The position numbers were made by a program, and so were the translations under genes. DNA of 54,238 bases, from positions 1 through 54,238 of the forward strand of contig CABZEW010000012.1 of assembly GCA_902524845.1 (NCBI GenBank), in the 5' to 3' direction. Positions 8,588-19,686 of this stretch are shown here, in pieces (position 1 is the stretch's first letter; every line of letters begins with the position of its first letter). The notes beneath the pieces are model-generated. The model had not been told where the DNA came from, did not search any database, and saw only the letters and a program-made list of their open reading frames with translations. Origin of the DNA: an uncultured Alphaproteobacteria bacterium (GTDB taxonomy: Bacteria; Pseudomonadota; Alphaproteobacteria; Rhodobacterales; Rhodobacteraceae).

Positions 8588-10507
8588 TTATTTATAATTT
8601 TTTGGATACCCAATGGTTGCCAATGCTTCTTTAATTTCATCTAAAATCAGAGGATCATCTATCGTTGCTGGAATTTTAAATTTTTCGCCATCTGCAATTT
8701 TACATACAGTTGACCGTAGAATTTTTCCCGATCGTGTTTTAGGCAATCTTTTTATAATCAGTGCTTGCTTGAAAAACGCAACCGGACCAAGCCTTTCTCT
8801 AACCATCTGAACCAACTCGTCTCTAACTTCACTTTCATGTCGGTTTACTCCATCTGTTAAGCAAACCAAGCCAATAGGAACTTGTCCCTTTAATTCGTCA
8901 CTTATTCCAACAACGGCACACTCAGCAACATCTTTGTGATCAGCTAAAATTTCTTCCATCGCACCAGTGGATAATCGATGTCCTGCAACGTTAATTACAT
9001 CATCCGTTCTTGCCATTATGTACATATAACCATCTTCATCCTTCAACCCGGCATCACCTGTTTCATAGTACCCAGGAAATTTTGCCAGGTACGCTGCAAG
9101 AAATCTGTCATCAGCTTTCCAAAGTGAAGGTAAAGCTCCAGGCGCGAGAGGCAATTTTATCGCAATTGAACCCAACTGATTTGGAGGCAAAATCTTACCA
9201 TTCTCATCAAGAACATCTATCTCAAAACCAGGGACCGGTACGGAGGGTGATCCAACTTTAATATCCATCTGCTCTATACCCCATGGATTTCCTATCATCA
9301 CATGCCCACTTTCTGTTTGCCACCAATGATCAATCACGGGTATTTTCAGTAAATCCTTTGCCCAGTTAATGGTATCTGGGTCCGCTCTTTCTCCCGCCAA
9401 AAACAGCGTTCTTAAACTAGTAAGGTTATAATTTTTGAGAAAATTTCCTTTTGGGTCAGCCCTCTTAATTGCCCTAAATGCTGTTGGAGCAGTAAATAGC
9501 GATACAACATTATGATCGCTTATTACTCTCCAGAAAGTTCCTGCGTCTGGTGTTCCGACAGGCTTCCCTTCAAAAAGAACACTAGTAGTGCCGCTTACCA
9601 AGGGAGCATAGACAATGTAAGAGTGACCGACTACCCAACCTACATCTGACGCTGCCCAAAAAACTTCGCCTGGATTAACATCATAAAAGTTTTTCATAGT
9701 CCAATGAAGACTCACTAAATGTCCTCCTACAGGCCTGATAACGCCTTTGGGCTGGCCAGTTGTACCTGATGTATATAGAATATATAAAGGATCTTCACCT
9801 CTTATTGGCACACAATCAGCTTGCTCAGCTTTTGAAACCAACTCATTCCAATCAAAATCCCGGCCCTCAATTAATTGTGCTCTCAACTCATCTCTCTGGT
9901 AAACAACACAAAAATCAGGCTTGTGCTTGGATAAATAAATTGCCTCATCAAGTAAGGGCTTGTACGGCACAATTCTGCCGGGTTCCAAACCACAGGACCC
10001 AGCAACTATTGCTTTTGCGTTACAATCATCAATCCTTACAGCCAACTCACTTGCAGCAAAACCTCCAAAAACTACAGAGTGAATGGCTCCAAGCCTGGCG
10101 CACGCTAGCATACCAACCACAGCTTCTGGAATCATTGGCATATATATTATTACTCTATCACCTTTTTTAATTCCCTTTTCTTTAAGAGCTCCGGCTAACT
10201 TTGCAACATCTTTCTTTAGCTCAGAGTAGGAGATTTTCCTAACTTTATCGCACATGGCGCTATCATAAATAATAGCGATATCTTCCCCTTTTCCATTTTC
10301 AATGTGTCTGTCAACACAATTATAGCAAGCATTTATCGATCCTCCTGTAAACCAATTATAAAAAGGCTTGCGGCTATCATCCAAGATTTTATCAGCAGTT
10401 TCATACCAACTAATTTCTTTTGATTGCTTTCCCCAAAATTCTACAGGATTTTGTTTCCACGCTTCATAAACGGTCTGATAACTCAAATTACCCTCCTTGC
10501 TAGCCAT
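8588..10507 (-). CDS. prpE: Propionyl-CoA synthetase (AMP-forming)
   Basis: Activates propionate with ATP and CoA to propionyl-CoA. At 639 residues it is an acyl-adenylate synthetase with the P-loop-like YTSGTTGQPKG motif, WWQTESG, YETGD, and the C-terminal TRSGKILR motif whose Lys595 is the catalytic and acetylatable lysine. The N-terminus (SYQTVYEAWKQNPVEFW) and the WFTGGSINACYNCVDRH block fit PrpE better than acetyl-CoA synthetase. It overlaps maeB by 8 bp and precedes cdd by 1 bp. Genes upstream in the same operon carboxylate and rearrange propionyl-CoA, which supports the substrate call. Confidence 0.92.
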   Translation of the reverse strand: MASKEGNLSYQTVYEAWKQNPVEFWGKQSKEISWYETADKILDDSRKPFYNWFTGGSINACYNCVDRHIENGKGEDIAIIYDSAMCDKVRKISYSELKKDVAKLAGALKEKGIKKGDRVIIYMPMIPEAVVGMLACARLGAIHSVVFGGFAASELAVRIDDCNAKAIVAGSCGLEPGRIVPYKPLLDEAIYLSKHKPDFCVVYQRDELRAQLIEGRDFDWNELVSKAEQADCVPIRGEDPLYILYTSGTTGQPKGVIRPVGGHLVSLHWTMKNFYDVNPGEVFWAASDVGWVVGHSYIVYAPLVSGTTSVLFEGKPVGTPDAGTFWRVISDHNVVSLFTAPTAFRAIKRADPKGNFLKNYNLTSLRTLFLAGERADPDTINWAKDLLKIPVIDHWWQTESGHVMIGNPWGIEQMDIKVGSPSVPVPGFEIDVLDENGKILPPNQLGSIAIKLPLAPGALPSLWKADDRFLAAYLAKFPGYYETGDAGLKDEDGYMYIMARTDDVINVAGHRLSTGAMEEILADHKDVAECAVVGISDELKGQVPIGLVCLTDGVNRHESEVRDELVQMVRERLGPVAFFKQALIIKRLPKTRSGKILRSTVCKIADGEKFKIPATIDDPLILDEIKEALATIGYPKNYK

Positions 10508-12779
10508 AAATCTGGACAGGCGTCCCTGCCAAGGCTGATATATTTAAAAGCCCTCTTGTAGTTATAGAGGGGCTTACAATATGAGCTTTATTGCCCATCC
10601 CCATCAAGATCGGACCAACCTCAATTCCGTTAGATCTCATTTTCAAGATGTTACGCACACCACTTGCTGCGTCTATATTACTAAATACTAAAACGTTTGC
10701 CGCACCGGTAAATCTACTGCCTCTAAAAATTCTTTGCCTTAAATTCTCGTCAAGTGCTGAATCAGAATGCATTTCACCTTCGTATAAGAAATCTAATTTT
10801 TTGCTGTCAAGAATATCAAGCGCACCTCGCATTCGTCTACCTGAACGGGTATCTAAGCTACCAAATTGAGAGTGAGAACAAAGGGCTATCTTGGGCACCA
10901 CGCCAAAGCGTTTTGTATGGCGTGCTGCTCCAATAACAATCTCCGCTATTTCTTCGGACGTGGGACTTGGATGAATATTGCAATCAGCGACAAACAAAAC
11001 ATCTGACTCCAATATCATCATTGATAGAGCCCCAACCGGCTTCAATTCATTACCAGCTAAAATTTCTTCTATATATTTTAGGTGCCATAGATACTGACCG
11101 AACGTACCGCAGATTAAGCTATCGGCTTCGCCTCGCTTGACCATAATTGCTCCAATAGCTGTCGTATTTGTTCTCATGATTGCTCTTGCTAATGCTGGAG
11201 TTACACCTTTTCTCTCCATTATTTCCAGATATGCTTCCCAATATTCTCTAAACCGAGGGTCATTCTGGGGATTTACTAGCTCAAAATCCTTACCATGCAC
11301 CAGCGGCAATCCATATCTCTCAATTCTATTTTCGACTACTTCAGGACGACCAATTAGTATAGGTTTATCATTAGTTTCTTCTAACAAGGCAAGGGCTGTC
11401 CTGAGAGTTCTCTCGTCTTCTCCTTCAGCAAATACAATCTTACGCGATGATGTTTTTGCTGCCTCAAACACAGGCTTCATTAAGATAGTAGACTTATAAA
11501 CTGACCCTTCCAACTTAATTTTGTAACCCTCCACATCTTTCAAAGGCCGAGAAGCAACCCTACTTTTCATTGCAGCCTCTGCTACGGCTGCCGCAACATT
11601 TGGTAGTAGTCTGGGGTCAAAGGGCTTGGGAATAAGGTACTCTTTGCCAAATTTTAAAATTTCTCCTTGGTACGCTTCCACGGTTTCAGCAGTTGAAGTT
11701 TGTCTCGCCAAATTTGCAATGGCGTGTATACACGCTAATTTCATCTCATCATTTATTTGTGTTGCTCCAACATCTAGTGCGCCTCTAAAAATAAAAGGGA
11801 AACACAACACGTTGTTTACTTGATTTGGATAATCAGACCTACCAGTTGCTATCAGTGCATTGGGTGCCACTTTTAGCGCATCAGCTGGATTGATTTCCGG
11901 GTCAGGGTTTGCGAGAGCAAATATTATTGGTTGCTCGTTCATTTTGAGAACCATTTTACTTGTTAATACTCCTGGTCCTGAAAGTCCTAAAAACAGGTCA
12001 CAATTTTCGATAACATCTTCTACCTTTGAGAACTGACTATCTTGAGCAAATCTTTTTTTCTCTTCGTTAATTTCACTTCTATTTTTGGTAATTAAACCTT
12101 TGCTATCACAGAGCCATATGTTTTCTTTTTTTGCACCAAGTTTTACCAACATGTCCAAGCACGCTATCCCCGAGGCACCGGCCCCTACAGCAACGATTTT
12201 GGTGCTTTCAATTTTCCTATGTGAAAGCTCTATTGCGTTTACCGCAGCCGCCCCTACTACAATAGCTGTTCCATGTTGATCGTCATGAAAAACCGGTATT
12301 TTCATCTTTTCTTTACAAAGTCTTTCAACTTCAAAACAATCTGGAGCTTTAATATCCTCTAAATTTATTGCGCCAAATGTTGGCTCTAAAGATGCTACTA
12401 TCTCGGCAAGTTTTTGGGGGTTAGTTTCCTTCACTTCGATATCAAAACAGTCGATATTGGCAAATTTCTTAAATAGAACGGCCTTCCCCTCCATCACAGG
12501 CTTGGAAGCGCTTGGTCCAATATTGCCTAAACCTAAAACGGCCGTTCCATTTGAAATTACAGCGACTAAATTTCCTTTCGCAGTATACTTAGAAGCAGTA
12601 TTTTCATCTTCCTTTATTTCCAAACAAGCCTCAGCAACTCCAGGAGAGTATGCCCTTGAAAGGTCTCTTTGATTTGCCAAAGGTTTGGTCGCTCTAATTT
12701 CCAATTTACCCGGTTGTGGAAATTCATGATAATCAAGCGCGGCTTTTTTAGAGCTATTTTCTTTCGAATTCCTTGCCAA
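10500..12779 (-). CDS. maeB: NADP-type malic enzyme with C-terminal phosphotransacetylase-like domain
   Basis: Oxidative decarboxylation of malate to pyruvate. At 759 residues it has the MaeB architecture: malic enzyme N-domain (about 15-150; SRAYSPGVAEAC, NGTAVLGLGNIG), NAD(P)-binding domain (about 160-420; FHDDQHGTA, GAGASGIACLD) and a phosphate acetyltransferase-like domain (about 430-759) that in relatives is regulatory rather than catalytic. It sits between scpA (15-bp gap) and prpE (8-bp overlap). This placement suggests it converts the C4 product of propionate oxidation to pyruvate; that role is inference from context. Confidence 0.95.
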   Translation of the reverse strand: MARNSKENSSKKAALDYHEFPQPGKLEIRATKPLANQRDLSRAYSPGVAEACLEIKEDENTASKYTAKGNLVAVISNGTAVLGLGNIGPSASKPVMEGKAVLFKKFANIDCFDIEVKETNPQKLAEIVASLEPTFGAINLEDIKAPDCFEVERLCKEKMKIPVFHDDQHGTAIVVGAAAVNAIELSHRKIESTKIVAVGAGASGIACLDMLVKLGAKKENIWLCDSKGLITKNRSEINEEKKRFAQDSQFSKVEDVIENCDLFLGLSGPGVLTSKMVLKMNEQPIIFALANPDPEINPADALKVAPNALIATGRSDYPNQVNNVLCFPFIFRGALDVGATQINDEMKLACIHAIANLARQTSTAETVEAYQGEILKFGKEYLIPKPFDPRLLPNVAAAVAEAAMKSRVASRPLKDVEGYKIKLEGSVYKSTILMKPVFEAAKTSSRKIVFAEGEDERTLRTALALLEETNDKPILIGRPEVVENRIERYGLPLVHGKDFELVNPQNDPRFREYWEAYLEIMERKGVTPALARAIMRTNTTAIGAIMVKRGEADSLICGTFGQYLWHLKYIEEILAGNELKPVGALSMMILESDVLFVADCNIHPSPTSEEIAEIVIGAARHTKRFGVVPKIALCSHSQFGSLDTRSGRRMRGALDILDSKKLDFLYEGEMHSDSALDENLRQRIFRGSRFTGAANVLVFSNIDAASGVRNILKMRSNGIEVGPILMGMGNKAHIVSPSITTRGLLNISALAGTPVQIYG

Positions 12780-12794
12780 TTTTTCCTCTTTTAA

Positions 12795-14939
12795 CTAGTG
12801 GTTACGACCTTTTTTATTGAACAACAACTGAATTATCTCATCTGCCGCTTTAGGAATATTAGTACCAGGTCCAAATATTGCACTAACTCCTGAGTCTTCC
12901 AAGAATTTGTGATCTTTTTGTGGGATGACACCCCCACATATTACAAGTATATTCTGTCCATTTCTTTTTTCTAACTCTTGAACTAATTGTGGGGCAAGTG
13001 TTTTATGGCCTGCGGCCTGTGTTGAAATGCCAATGATATCGAAACCCCCTTTTTTTGCATCCTCCGCGGCTTCTGCTGGCGTTTGAAATAGAGGACCAAC
13101 TTTTACATCAAATCCAAAATCGATAAACGCTGAAGCAATTACTTTCGCTCCACGGTCATGCCCATCTTGCCCCATTTTTACGACTAACATTTTAGGGCTC
13201 CGGCCCTCCATTCTAGTAAAGCTTTCGACAAGACCTATTGTCTGTTCAATTTCTTCTTTGTTTTTGAAGGACTTGGCATATTGTCCTTTCCCAACCTCAC
13301 TCGTAGTTGAGTACCTTGTATACACTTCCTCTAAAGCATATGACATTTCTCCTACGGTGGCACGTTCTCTTGCAGCGTCAATCGCCAATGCCAGTATATT
13401 TCCAGAACCATCTTTTGCTGCAACCTTCATCTTATTTAGTGCAGCTTTGCATTTCTCTTCATCTCTAGTATTTTTTATTGTTTCCAGTCTTTCGATCTGC
13501 TCGAGGCGAACCTTAAAGTTATCTACGTCTCTTACTTCGATGTTTTGCTCCTCATCTCCAACGTATTTATTCACCCCAACGATGACTTCTTCACCACTAT
13601 CCACTTTAGCCTGTCTAACTGCTGCAGATTCTTCTATTCTTCTCTTTGGCAAGCCAAGCTCAACTGCCTTAGTCATACCTCCCAATTTTTCAATTTCCTG
13701 AATCTGTTCCCATGCCTTTTCACAAAGTTCCTTAGTCAAAGTTTCGACATAATAACTACCAGCAAGTGGATCGATGACATTTGTGATTCCAAGTTCTTCC
13801 TGAAGAATTAATTGTGTATTTCTAGCAATTTTTGCTGAGAATTCGGTAGGTAGAGCAATAGCCTCATCCAGAGCATTTGTGTGAAGACTTTGAGTTCCAC
13901 CTAGCACAGCTGCCAATGCCTCATATGCTGTTCTTACGACATTGTTATAAGGATCCTGTTCCTGCAAGCTTACACCTGAAGTTTGGCAATGAGTTCTGAG
14001 CATCAGTGAGCTGGGCTGTTTTGGATTAAACTCCTTTACAATTCTTGCCCATAAAATTCTAGCGGCCCTTAGTTTCGCAACTTCCATAAAGAAATTCATA
14101 CCAATTGCGAAAAAGAACGATAGCCTTCCTGCAAAATCATCAATATTTAAACCCTTAGACAAGGCCGCTCGAACGTATTCTTTTCCATCAGCCAATGTAA
14201 AAGCTAATTCTTGAACCAAATTAGCTCCAGCTTCTTGCATATGATATCCAGATATTGAGATAGAGTTGAATTTTGGCATCTCTTTACTGGTATATTCTAT
14301 TATATCTGCAATCAACTTCATTGACGGTTTCGGGGGATATATATAAGTATTTCGAACCATAAACTCTTTTAAGATATCGTTTTGGATAGTGCCTGTTAAT
14401 TTTTCTCTTGGCACTCCTTGCTCTTCTCCTGCAACAATGAAGCTAGCCATTATAGGTATAACAGCTCCATTCATCGTCATAGAAACAGACATTTGATCTA
14501 GTGGAATACCCTCAAACAGGATCTTCATATCTTCAACCGAGTCAATTGCAACACCGGCCTTCCCCACATCTCCTTCAACTCTTGGATGATCACTGTCATA
14601 ACCACGGTGAGTGGCAAGATCAAACGCAACCGATACCCCTTTTTGCCCTGCTGCTAGATTCCTTCTATAAAACTCATTACTCTCGGCAGCCGTGGAAAAG
14701 CCGGCATACTGTCTTATAGTCCACGGTCGTCCTGCATACATAGTTGCTCTTGGTCCCCTAACAAACGGTTCCTTGCCAGGGACACTATTTAAATAGTCAA
14801 GCCCTTCAATATCACTCGCAGTGTAAAGAGGTTTTATCTCTATGCCCTCTGCTGTTTTTACGTTTAAGCTGTGTACCTTTTTACCTCTAAGTTCTTTTTC
14901 GGCTAAATCCTTCCAGTCAGAAAGTTTTTTATTCTCCAT
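12795..14939 (-). CDS. scpA: Methylmalonyl-CoA mutase (adenosylcobalamin-dependent)
   Basis: Isomerises (R)-methylmalonyl-CoA to succinyl-CoA. At 714 residues it is the single-chain homodimeric type, with the TIM-barrel CoA-binding part (about 1-560; the [22 protein letters not shown] region is near 60-82) and the C-terminal B12 domain with DGHDRGAKV (His594 as lower axial cobalt ligand) and the SxL/GG-type ICGG segment. It lies 8 bp after pccA and 15 bp before maeB. No cobalamin riboswitch or MeaB-type chaperone gene is seen in the window, and no epimerase. Confidence 0.96.
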   Translation of the reverse strand: MENKKLSDWKDLAEKELRGKKVHSLNVKTAEGIEIKPLYTASDIEGLDYLNSVPGKEPFVRGPRATMYAGRPWTIRQYAGFSTAAESNEFYRRNLAAGQKGVSVAFDLATHRGYDSDHPRVEGDVGKAGVAIDSVEDMKILFEGIPLDQMSVSMTMNGAVIPIMASFIVAGEEQGVPREKLTGTIQNDILKEFMVRNTYIYPPKPSMKLIADIIEYTSKEMPKFNSISISGYHMQEAGANLVQELAFTLADGKEYVRAALSKGLNIDDFAGRLSFFFAIGMNFFMEVAKLRAARILWARIVKEFNPKQPSSLMLRTHCQTSGVSLQEQDPYNNVVRTAYEALAAVLGGTQSLHTNALDEAIALPTEFSAKIARNTQLILQEELGITNVIDPLAGSYYVETLTKELCEKAWEQIQEIEKLGGMTKAVELGLPKRRIEESAAVRQAKVDSGEEVIVGVNKYVGDEEQNIEVRDVDNFKVRLEQIERLETIKNTRDEEKCKAALNKMKVAAKDGSGNILALAIDAARERATVGEMSYALEEVYTRYSTTSEVGKGQYAKSFKNKEEIEQTIGLVESFTRMEGRSPKMLVVKMGQDGHDRGAKVIASAFIDFGFDVKVGPLFQTPAEAAEDAKKGGFDIIGISTQAAGHKTLAPQLVQELEKRNGQNILVICGGVIPQKDHKFLEDSGVSAIFGPGTNIPKAADEIIQLLFNKKGRNH

Positions 14940-14947
14940 GCTATACC

Positions 14948-16945
14948 CTATTCAAACTCGATAATAATATCATCAACCGCCAAACTATCGCCAGCTGCCA
15001 TATTAACTTTTTTCACTATACCTTTTTTTTCTGCTCTAAACACATTCTCCATCTTCATTGCTTCAACGGAACATAAGATTTGACCTTCTTCAATAGCATC
15101 GCCCTCTTTTACACCCATCGATACCAATAGCCCTGGCATGGGGCATAATAAAAATTTGGATGTATCAATAACTTCAGGTTCCTTAATGAAGTTAAACAGC
15201 TCTTTCTCGGTTTCGTTACAAACAATGGCAGTATTCAAAGAGCCGCGATACTCTACAGCAATTCCTCGGTCTTGAAAGCTCAATCTTGCAACTATATTTT
15301 TTTTCTTAAATTTACCCTCTATCAGAGTATCTCCTGGCTTCCAGCTCGCTACAAATCTTAACTGCAAGTCATTTACAGTGACAGTCTGTTCATCACCATA
15401 TTTCTCGATTTTAGTGGCAAGCCATTGATCGTCAAATCTTATAAAGAAACCTTCAACTTCTTTTTCTTCAAAAGGGTCAAGTCTTCCTGAAATTGCTTGA
15501 TCTCTTAAGTTTTTTGTATGATGCGCGAAAGTAACTAAAGCAGCAAGTTGGCTATACTCCTCTTGGGAAAGCGTCTCACCTTTAAAACCTTCAGAATAGT
15601 TATCCTCAATAAATGCGGTAGAAATATTACCTTTGCAGAAATCACGATTTCTATAAACGCTTTGCAGAAACGGTATATTTTGTCCAATACCTTCTATTTG
15701 ATATTCATCCAAAGCCTCCTGCATAAAAGAAATAGCTTCTTCTCGAGTTTTCCCCCAAGTACATAATTTGGATATCATCGGATCATAATAAATACTGATT
15801 TCTCCACCCTCATCTACACCACAGTCATTTCGAATTACTTTGTCAACGCTACTTGATTCTTGAGGCGGCTTAAACTTTGTCAATCTACCTGTAGATGGAA
15901 GAAAGTTCCTGTAAGGATCTTCAGCATATATTCTGCTTTCTAACGCCCAGCCCGTCAATTTAATTTCCTCTTGCGATAACTTCAATTGCTCTCCATAAGA
16001 AATTTTAATCATTAATTCTACGAGATCTAGACCCGTTACGAGTTCTGTAACAGGGTGTTCTACTTGTAACCGGGTATTCATTTCTAAAAAATAAAAATTC
16101 TTTTCCTCATCAACTATAAACTCTACTGTTCCAGCAGAGCTATAATTTACAGCTTTTGCCAAACCTACTGCCTGCTCTCCCATTTTTTTTCTTAGTTGAC
16201 TATCAAGCAAGGGACTTGGCGCCTCCTCAATTACCTTTTGATTTCTTCTTTGGATCGAACATTCCCTTTCCCCAAGATATATACAATTTCCAAACTTATC
16301 AGCTAAAACTTGGATTTCTATATGTCTGGGATTGGTTATATATTTCTCTATAAACACTCTTTTGTCACCAAAGGATTTTTCCGCCTCATTTTGAGAAGAA
16401 ATAAGGCTTTGTTTCAATTCGCTCTCAGAACTAACAACTCTCATACCTTTACCACCTCCTCCTGCGGACGCTTTTATTAATACGGGAAAACCAATATCTG
16501 TTGCGATTTTAGCACCTTGTTTTTCATCAGAAATTTCACCTAGAAACCCAGGTACAATCGATACGCCCGCTTTTTCTGCAATTTTTTTTGATGATATTTT
16601 ATCACCCATTGAGTCTATTGCGGAACTTGGAGGTCCTATAAAAACTAAATTACTCTTCTCTACTTCTCGAGCAAAGTCTGAATTTTCTGAAAGAAATCCA
16701 TATCCTGGATGAACCGCTTCTGCTCCTGTTTGTTTCATTGCTGAAATAATTTTTTCCTTATCTAGGTAGGAACTCTGTGCAGGACTTTCTCCTATATGAA
16801 TAGCTTCATCTGCCATAAGAGCATGAGGAGAATATCTATCCGCATCAGAATAAACAGCTACTGCTTTTATACCCATACTCTGAGCCGACTTTATTACACG
16901 ACAGGCAATCTCCCCTCTGTTTGCAACAAGTATTTTATTAAACAT
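14948..16945 (-). CDS. pccA: Propionyl-CoA carboxylase, biotin-containing alpha subunit
   Basis: ATP-dependent carboxylation of biotin, then transfer to propionyl-CoA with PccB. At 665 residues the order is biotin carboxylase N-domain ([17 protein letters not shown]), ATP-grasp ([12 protein letters not shown], about residue 160), biotin carboxylase C-domain, a linker characteristic of PCC alpha (about 480-590), and biotinyl domain with EAMKM, biotinylated Lys631. It lies 9 bp after the small orf and 8 bp before scpA. The linker and the neighbours favour propionyl-CoA over acetyl- or methylcrotonyl-CoA as substrate. Confidence 0.95.
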   Translation of the reverse strand: MFNKILVANRGEIACRVIKSAQSMGIKAVAVYSDADRYSPHALMADEAIHIGESPAQSSYLDKEKIISAMKQTGAEAVHPGYGFLSENSDFAREVEKSNLVFIGPPSSAIDSMGDKISSKKIAEKAGVSIVPGFLGEISDEKQGAKIATDIGFPVLIKASAGGGGKGMRVVSSESELKQSLISSQNEAEKSFGDKRVFIEKYITNPRHIEIQVLADKFGNCIYLGERECSIQRRNQKVIEEAPSPLLDSQLRKKMGEQAVGLAKAVNYSSAGTVEFIVDEEKNFYFLEMNTRLQVEHPVTELVTGLDLVELMIKISYGEQLKLSQEEIKLTGWALESRIYAEDPYRNFLPSTGRLTKFKPPQESSSVDKVIRNDCGVDEGGEISIYYDPMISKLCTWGKTREEAISFMQEALDEYQIEGIGQNIPFLQSVYRNRDFCKGNISTAFIEDNYSEGFKGETLSQEEYSQLAALVTFAHHTKNLRDQAISGRLDPFEEKEVEGFFIRFDDQWLATKIEKYGDEQTVTVNDLQLRFVASWKPGDTLIEGKFKKKNIVARLSFQDRGIAVEYRGSLNTAIVCNETEKELFNFIKEPEVIDTSKFLLCPMPGLLVSMGVKEGDAIEEGQILCSVEAMKMENVFRAEKKGIVKKVNMAAGDSLAVDDIIIEFE

Positions 16946-16954
16946 TTTTATCCA

Positions 16955-17254
16955 TTATTTTATTACATCAGGAAAATTTTTTTTTATTTCTTTAACATCC
17001 AATATTAAAAGAGCCTCATACGATTGGGGGTCGAAGCTTTTTTCTACACCTTTAATCTCCCTATCGAACAACCAGCTGATTCTTCCGGCATCAAGGTTTC
17101 CTCTTGCAAATGGTTTCTCTCCGAAGAAATCAAGAAGGTGAGAAAGAAAAACAGTATCGGCAATTATGTCATTTTTTCGTCGATCTGCATACCTTTCTCT
17201 TCTGAAAATCTTAGCGGGCTCAACCTTATTTTCGCGCCTTATAGTGAAGTGCAC
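16955..17254 (-). CDS. Small conserved-looking protein between pccB and pccA
   Basis: An unrecognised charged protein of up to 99 residues, with no signal peptide, membrane segment or Cys motif. It has an RRERYADRRKND-type basic stretch near residue 20-30 and the segment ARGNLDAGRISWLFDREI near 50-67. It sits 56 bp after the pccB stop and 9 bp before pccA, so it is co-transcribed with both carboxylase subunits. The start is uncertain. I recall that small hypothetical genes occur at this position in Rhodobacteraceae pcc operons, but I cannot name a family. A role in carboxylase assembly or regulation would be guesswork. Confidence 0.6.
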   Translation of the reverse strand: MHFTIRRENKVEPAKIFRRERYADRRKNDIIADTVFLSHLLDFFGEKPFARGNLDAGRISWLFDREIKGVEKSFDPQSYEALLILDVKEIKKNFPDVIK

Positions 17255-17310
17255 CTTAGTCTGCTTTATTCCCGATGGAAATCCTCTATGCTTATAAATA
17301 TCGTGCCTCG

Positions 17311-18843
17311 CTACAGTGGAATATTATCATGTTTTTTCATCGGGTTTGATAGTCTTTTATTCCTCAAGCTGGCAAAGGCTCTTGAAATTCTCCTTCTTGT
17401 GTTTCTTGGCATGATCACTTCATCTATAAACCCTTTCTCAGCTGCAACAAATGGGTTAGCAAATCTCGCTTCATATACCGTTCTATGATTTTCAAGTTTA
17501 TCTACATCAGCAAGATCCGCTCTGTGAATTATTTCTACAGCTCCCTTTGCACCCATGACCGCAATCTCAGCAGTCGGCCATGCATAATTGAAATCGCCTC
17601 TGAGATGCTTAGATGACATTACATCATACGCACCGCCATATGCTTTTCTTGTAATAACTGTAACTTTTGGTACGGTGGCTTCTGCGTAAGCAAATAAAAG
17701 TTTCGCACCATGCTTTATTACACCCCCATATTCCTGTGAAGTACCCGGAAGAAAGCCTGGAACATCCACAAATGTTAATATTGGTATCTCAAACGCGTCG
17801 CAAAACCGAACAAATCGTGCAGCTTTACGGGAACTATCTATATCAAGGCATCCTGCTAGCACCATGGGTTGATTTGCAACCACTCCCACTGTTGATCCAT
17901 TTATCCTAATAAAACCAACGAGAATATTCTTTGCAAATTCCTTCTGGATTTCAAAGAAGTCATTTTCGTCAGCTATCTTCAGCACCAACTCCTTCATGTC
18001 ATATGGCGTATTAGGGTTTTGAGGGACTAATGTGTCCAGAGAATTTTCTGCGCGATATATCGAGTCGTACACTTTTATTTCAGGACTTTTATCAGAATTG
18101 TTGAGTGGGATGAAATCAAAAAACCTTCTCACTTGTTTAAGCACGATAATATCATTATCATAGGCGGCGTCAGCAACACTTGATTTACTAGTATGTGTTT
18201 TTGCTCCGCCAAGTTCCTCTGCGGTTACCACCTCATTTGTAACAGCTTTCACTACATCTGGACCTGTCACAAACATATAGCTAGTGCTTTTTACCATGAA
18301 AATAAAATCAGTCATAGCGGGTGAGTAAACTGCGCCCCCGGCACATGGACCCATAATCACACTAATTTGCGGAATAACTCCCGAAGCGAGCGTATTTCTC
18401 TTGAATACCTCAGCATACCCGGCGAGAGAAGCCACTCCTTCTTGTATTCTAGCACCACCACTATCATTCAATCCAATCACTGGCGCCCTATTTTGAACTG
18501 CCATATCCATAATCTTACAAATCTTTTTTGCGTGACTTTCCGACAAAGATCCACCTAAGACGGTGAAATCTTGGCTGAAAACATATACCAATCTACCGTT
18601 AATGGTACCCCATCCAGTTATAACACCATCACCTGGGATTTTTTGGGCTTCCATGCCAAAGTCAGTACAGTTATGGGTAACAAACATATCAAACTCTTCA
18701 AAAGAGTTTCTATCAAGCAAAACTTCCAAGCGTTCCCTCGCTGTAAGCTTACCTTTGTCGTGCTGCGCTTTAACTCTTTTTTCACCTCCGCCAAGCCGCG
18801 CGTCTTCTCGGCGTCTCTCAAGCTGTTGTAAAATGTTTTCCAT
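17311..18843 (-). CDS. pccB: Propionyl-CoA carboxylase, carboxyltransferase beta subunit
   Basis: Transfers the carboxyl group from biotin on PccA to propionyl-CoA, giving (S)-methylmalonyl-CoA. At 510 residues it shows the carboxyltransferase oxyanion-hole glycine segments ([12 protein letters not shown] near 126; [16 protein letters not shown] near 166) and the C-terminal [10 protein letters not shown] and GAKGAVEI motifs. It is the first gene of the run pccB-orf-pccA-scpA-maeB-prpE-cdd, 39 bp after yebC, with an AGGTG-type Shine-Dalgarno about 7 bp upstream of the ATG. A promoter may lie in that short gap or further upstream with yebC. Confidence 0.95.
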   Translation of the reverse strand: MENILQQLERRREDARLGGGEKRVKAQHDKGKLTARERLEVLLDRNSFEEFDMFVTHNCTDFGMEAQKIPGDGVITGWGTINGRLVYVFSQDFTVLGGSLSESHAKKICKIMDMAVQNRAPVIGLNDSGGARIQEGVASLAGYAEVFKRNTLASGVIPQISVIMGPCAGGAVYSPAMTDFIFMVKSTSYMFVTGPDVVKAVTNEVVTAEELGGAKTHTSKSSVADAAYDNDIIVLKQVRRFFDFIPLNNSDKSPEIKVYDSIYRAENSLDTLVPQNPNTPYDMKELVLKIADENDFFEIQKEFAKNILVGFIRINGSTVGVVANQPMVLAGCLDIDSSRKAARFVRFCDAFEIPILTFVDVPGFLPGTSQEYGGVIKHGAKLLFAYAEATVPKVTVITRKAYGGAYDVMSSKHLRGDFNYAWPTAEIAVMGAKGAVEIIHRADLADVDKLENHRTVYEARFANPFVAAEKGFIDEVIMPRNTRRRISRAFASLRNKRLSNPMKKHDNIPL

Positions 18844-18882
18844 AATGGCACCTATATTAATAGTTCTACATAATCAATTTTT

Positions 18883-19629
18883 TTAACCTGATAGAGTGTC
18901 AAGGTCCTCATCAGAAGCTTCAAAGTTACTAGTGACAGATCTCACGTCTTCATCGTCTTCCAACGCCTCGATTAGTTTTGCTACTTTTTGCAGTTCCTCG
19001 ACACCTATTTTAAGAGGTTCTTTTGCTTTCCAAATTATTTTACTACTAATATCTTCGAAATCATTTGTCTCCATAAAGTTTGCAATGGAGTTTAATTCTT
19101 CAGTGGGACAGTAAACAAATGCTCTTTGATCGTAAAACTCAACATCATCGACACCAGCCTCAATTACTTTCTCAAACACCTCATCTTCGCTTCGTTCCTT
19201 TAAATCAAATGCTATTAAGCCACACTGATCAAATAGGAACCCCACAGAACCGCTTTCACCAAGCTTACCTCCATATTTAGTGAATACAGACCGCACATTA
19301 GACGCTGTTCTATTTCTATTATCCGTTAACGCCTCTACCATGACCGCAATTCCGCCATAGGCATATCCCTCGTACCGAATTTCATCCATATCTTTAAAAT
19401 CTAAGCTTTGCGACTTTTTAATTGCCCGATCGATAACATCTTTGGGTACTGAGTTAGATTTTGCCTCTCTTACCGCCAAGCGTAATCTGGGATTCTTCTC
19501 GGGGTCAGGATCACCCATCTTTGCTGCTACGGTTATTTCTTTGGACAGCTTAGAAAACAACTTAGATCTCGCCGCATCTTGCCTGCCTTTTCTGTGCTGA
19601 ATATTTGCCCATTTACTATGACCAGCCAT
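18883..19629 (-). CDS. yebC: YebC/TACO1-family transcription or translation regulator
   Basis: A YebC/PmpR family protein of about 248 residues. Members have been described as DNA-binding regulators and more recently as ribosome-associated factors relieving stalling. The N-terminus MAGHSKWANIQHRKGRQD is diagnostic, which places the start at 19629; the frame opens five codons earlier at 19644. The C-terminus is acidic. It is codirectional with ymdB upstream (57-bp gap) and pccB downstream (39-bp gap). Confidence 0.94.
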   Translation of the reverse strand: MAGHSKWANIQHRKGRQDAARSKLFSKLSKEITVAAKMGDPDPEKNPRLRLAVREAKSNSVPKDVIDRAIKKSQSLDFKDMDEIRYEGYAYGGIAVMVEALTDNRNRTASNVRSVFTKYGGKLGESGSVGFLFDQCGLIAFDLKERSEDEVFEKVIEAGVDDVEFYDQRAFVYCPTEELNSIANFMETNDFEDISSKIIWKAKEPLKIGVEELQKVAKLIEALEDDEDVRSVTSNFEASDEDLDTLSG

Positions 19630-19686
19630 GTAAGCTTCTACCATAAAAATTTTTTATAAAACAACAAAAAAAACTTTTAACCATTA

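Noticed and set aside
8587-8640. Longer cdd start overlapping prpE
   Set aside because: The internal ATG at 8586 follows the prpE stop directly and gives the standard family length.
9010-9261. Antisense open frames inside prpE, maeB and other metabolic genes
   Set aside because: They are shadows of strongly supported genes on the opposite strand, with no ribosome site or family resemblance.
12795-14939. Cobalamin riboswitch expected near a B12-dependent mutase
   Set aside because: Gaps in the operon are 8 to 56 bp and no B12-box-like sequence was seen upstream of pccB.
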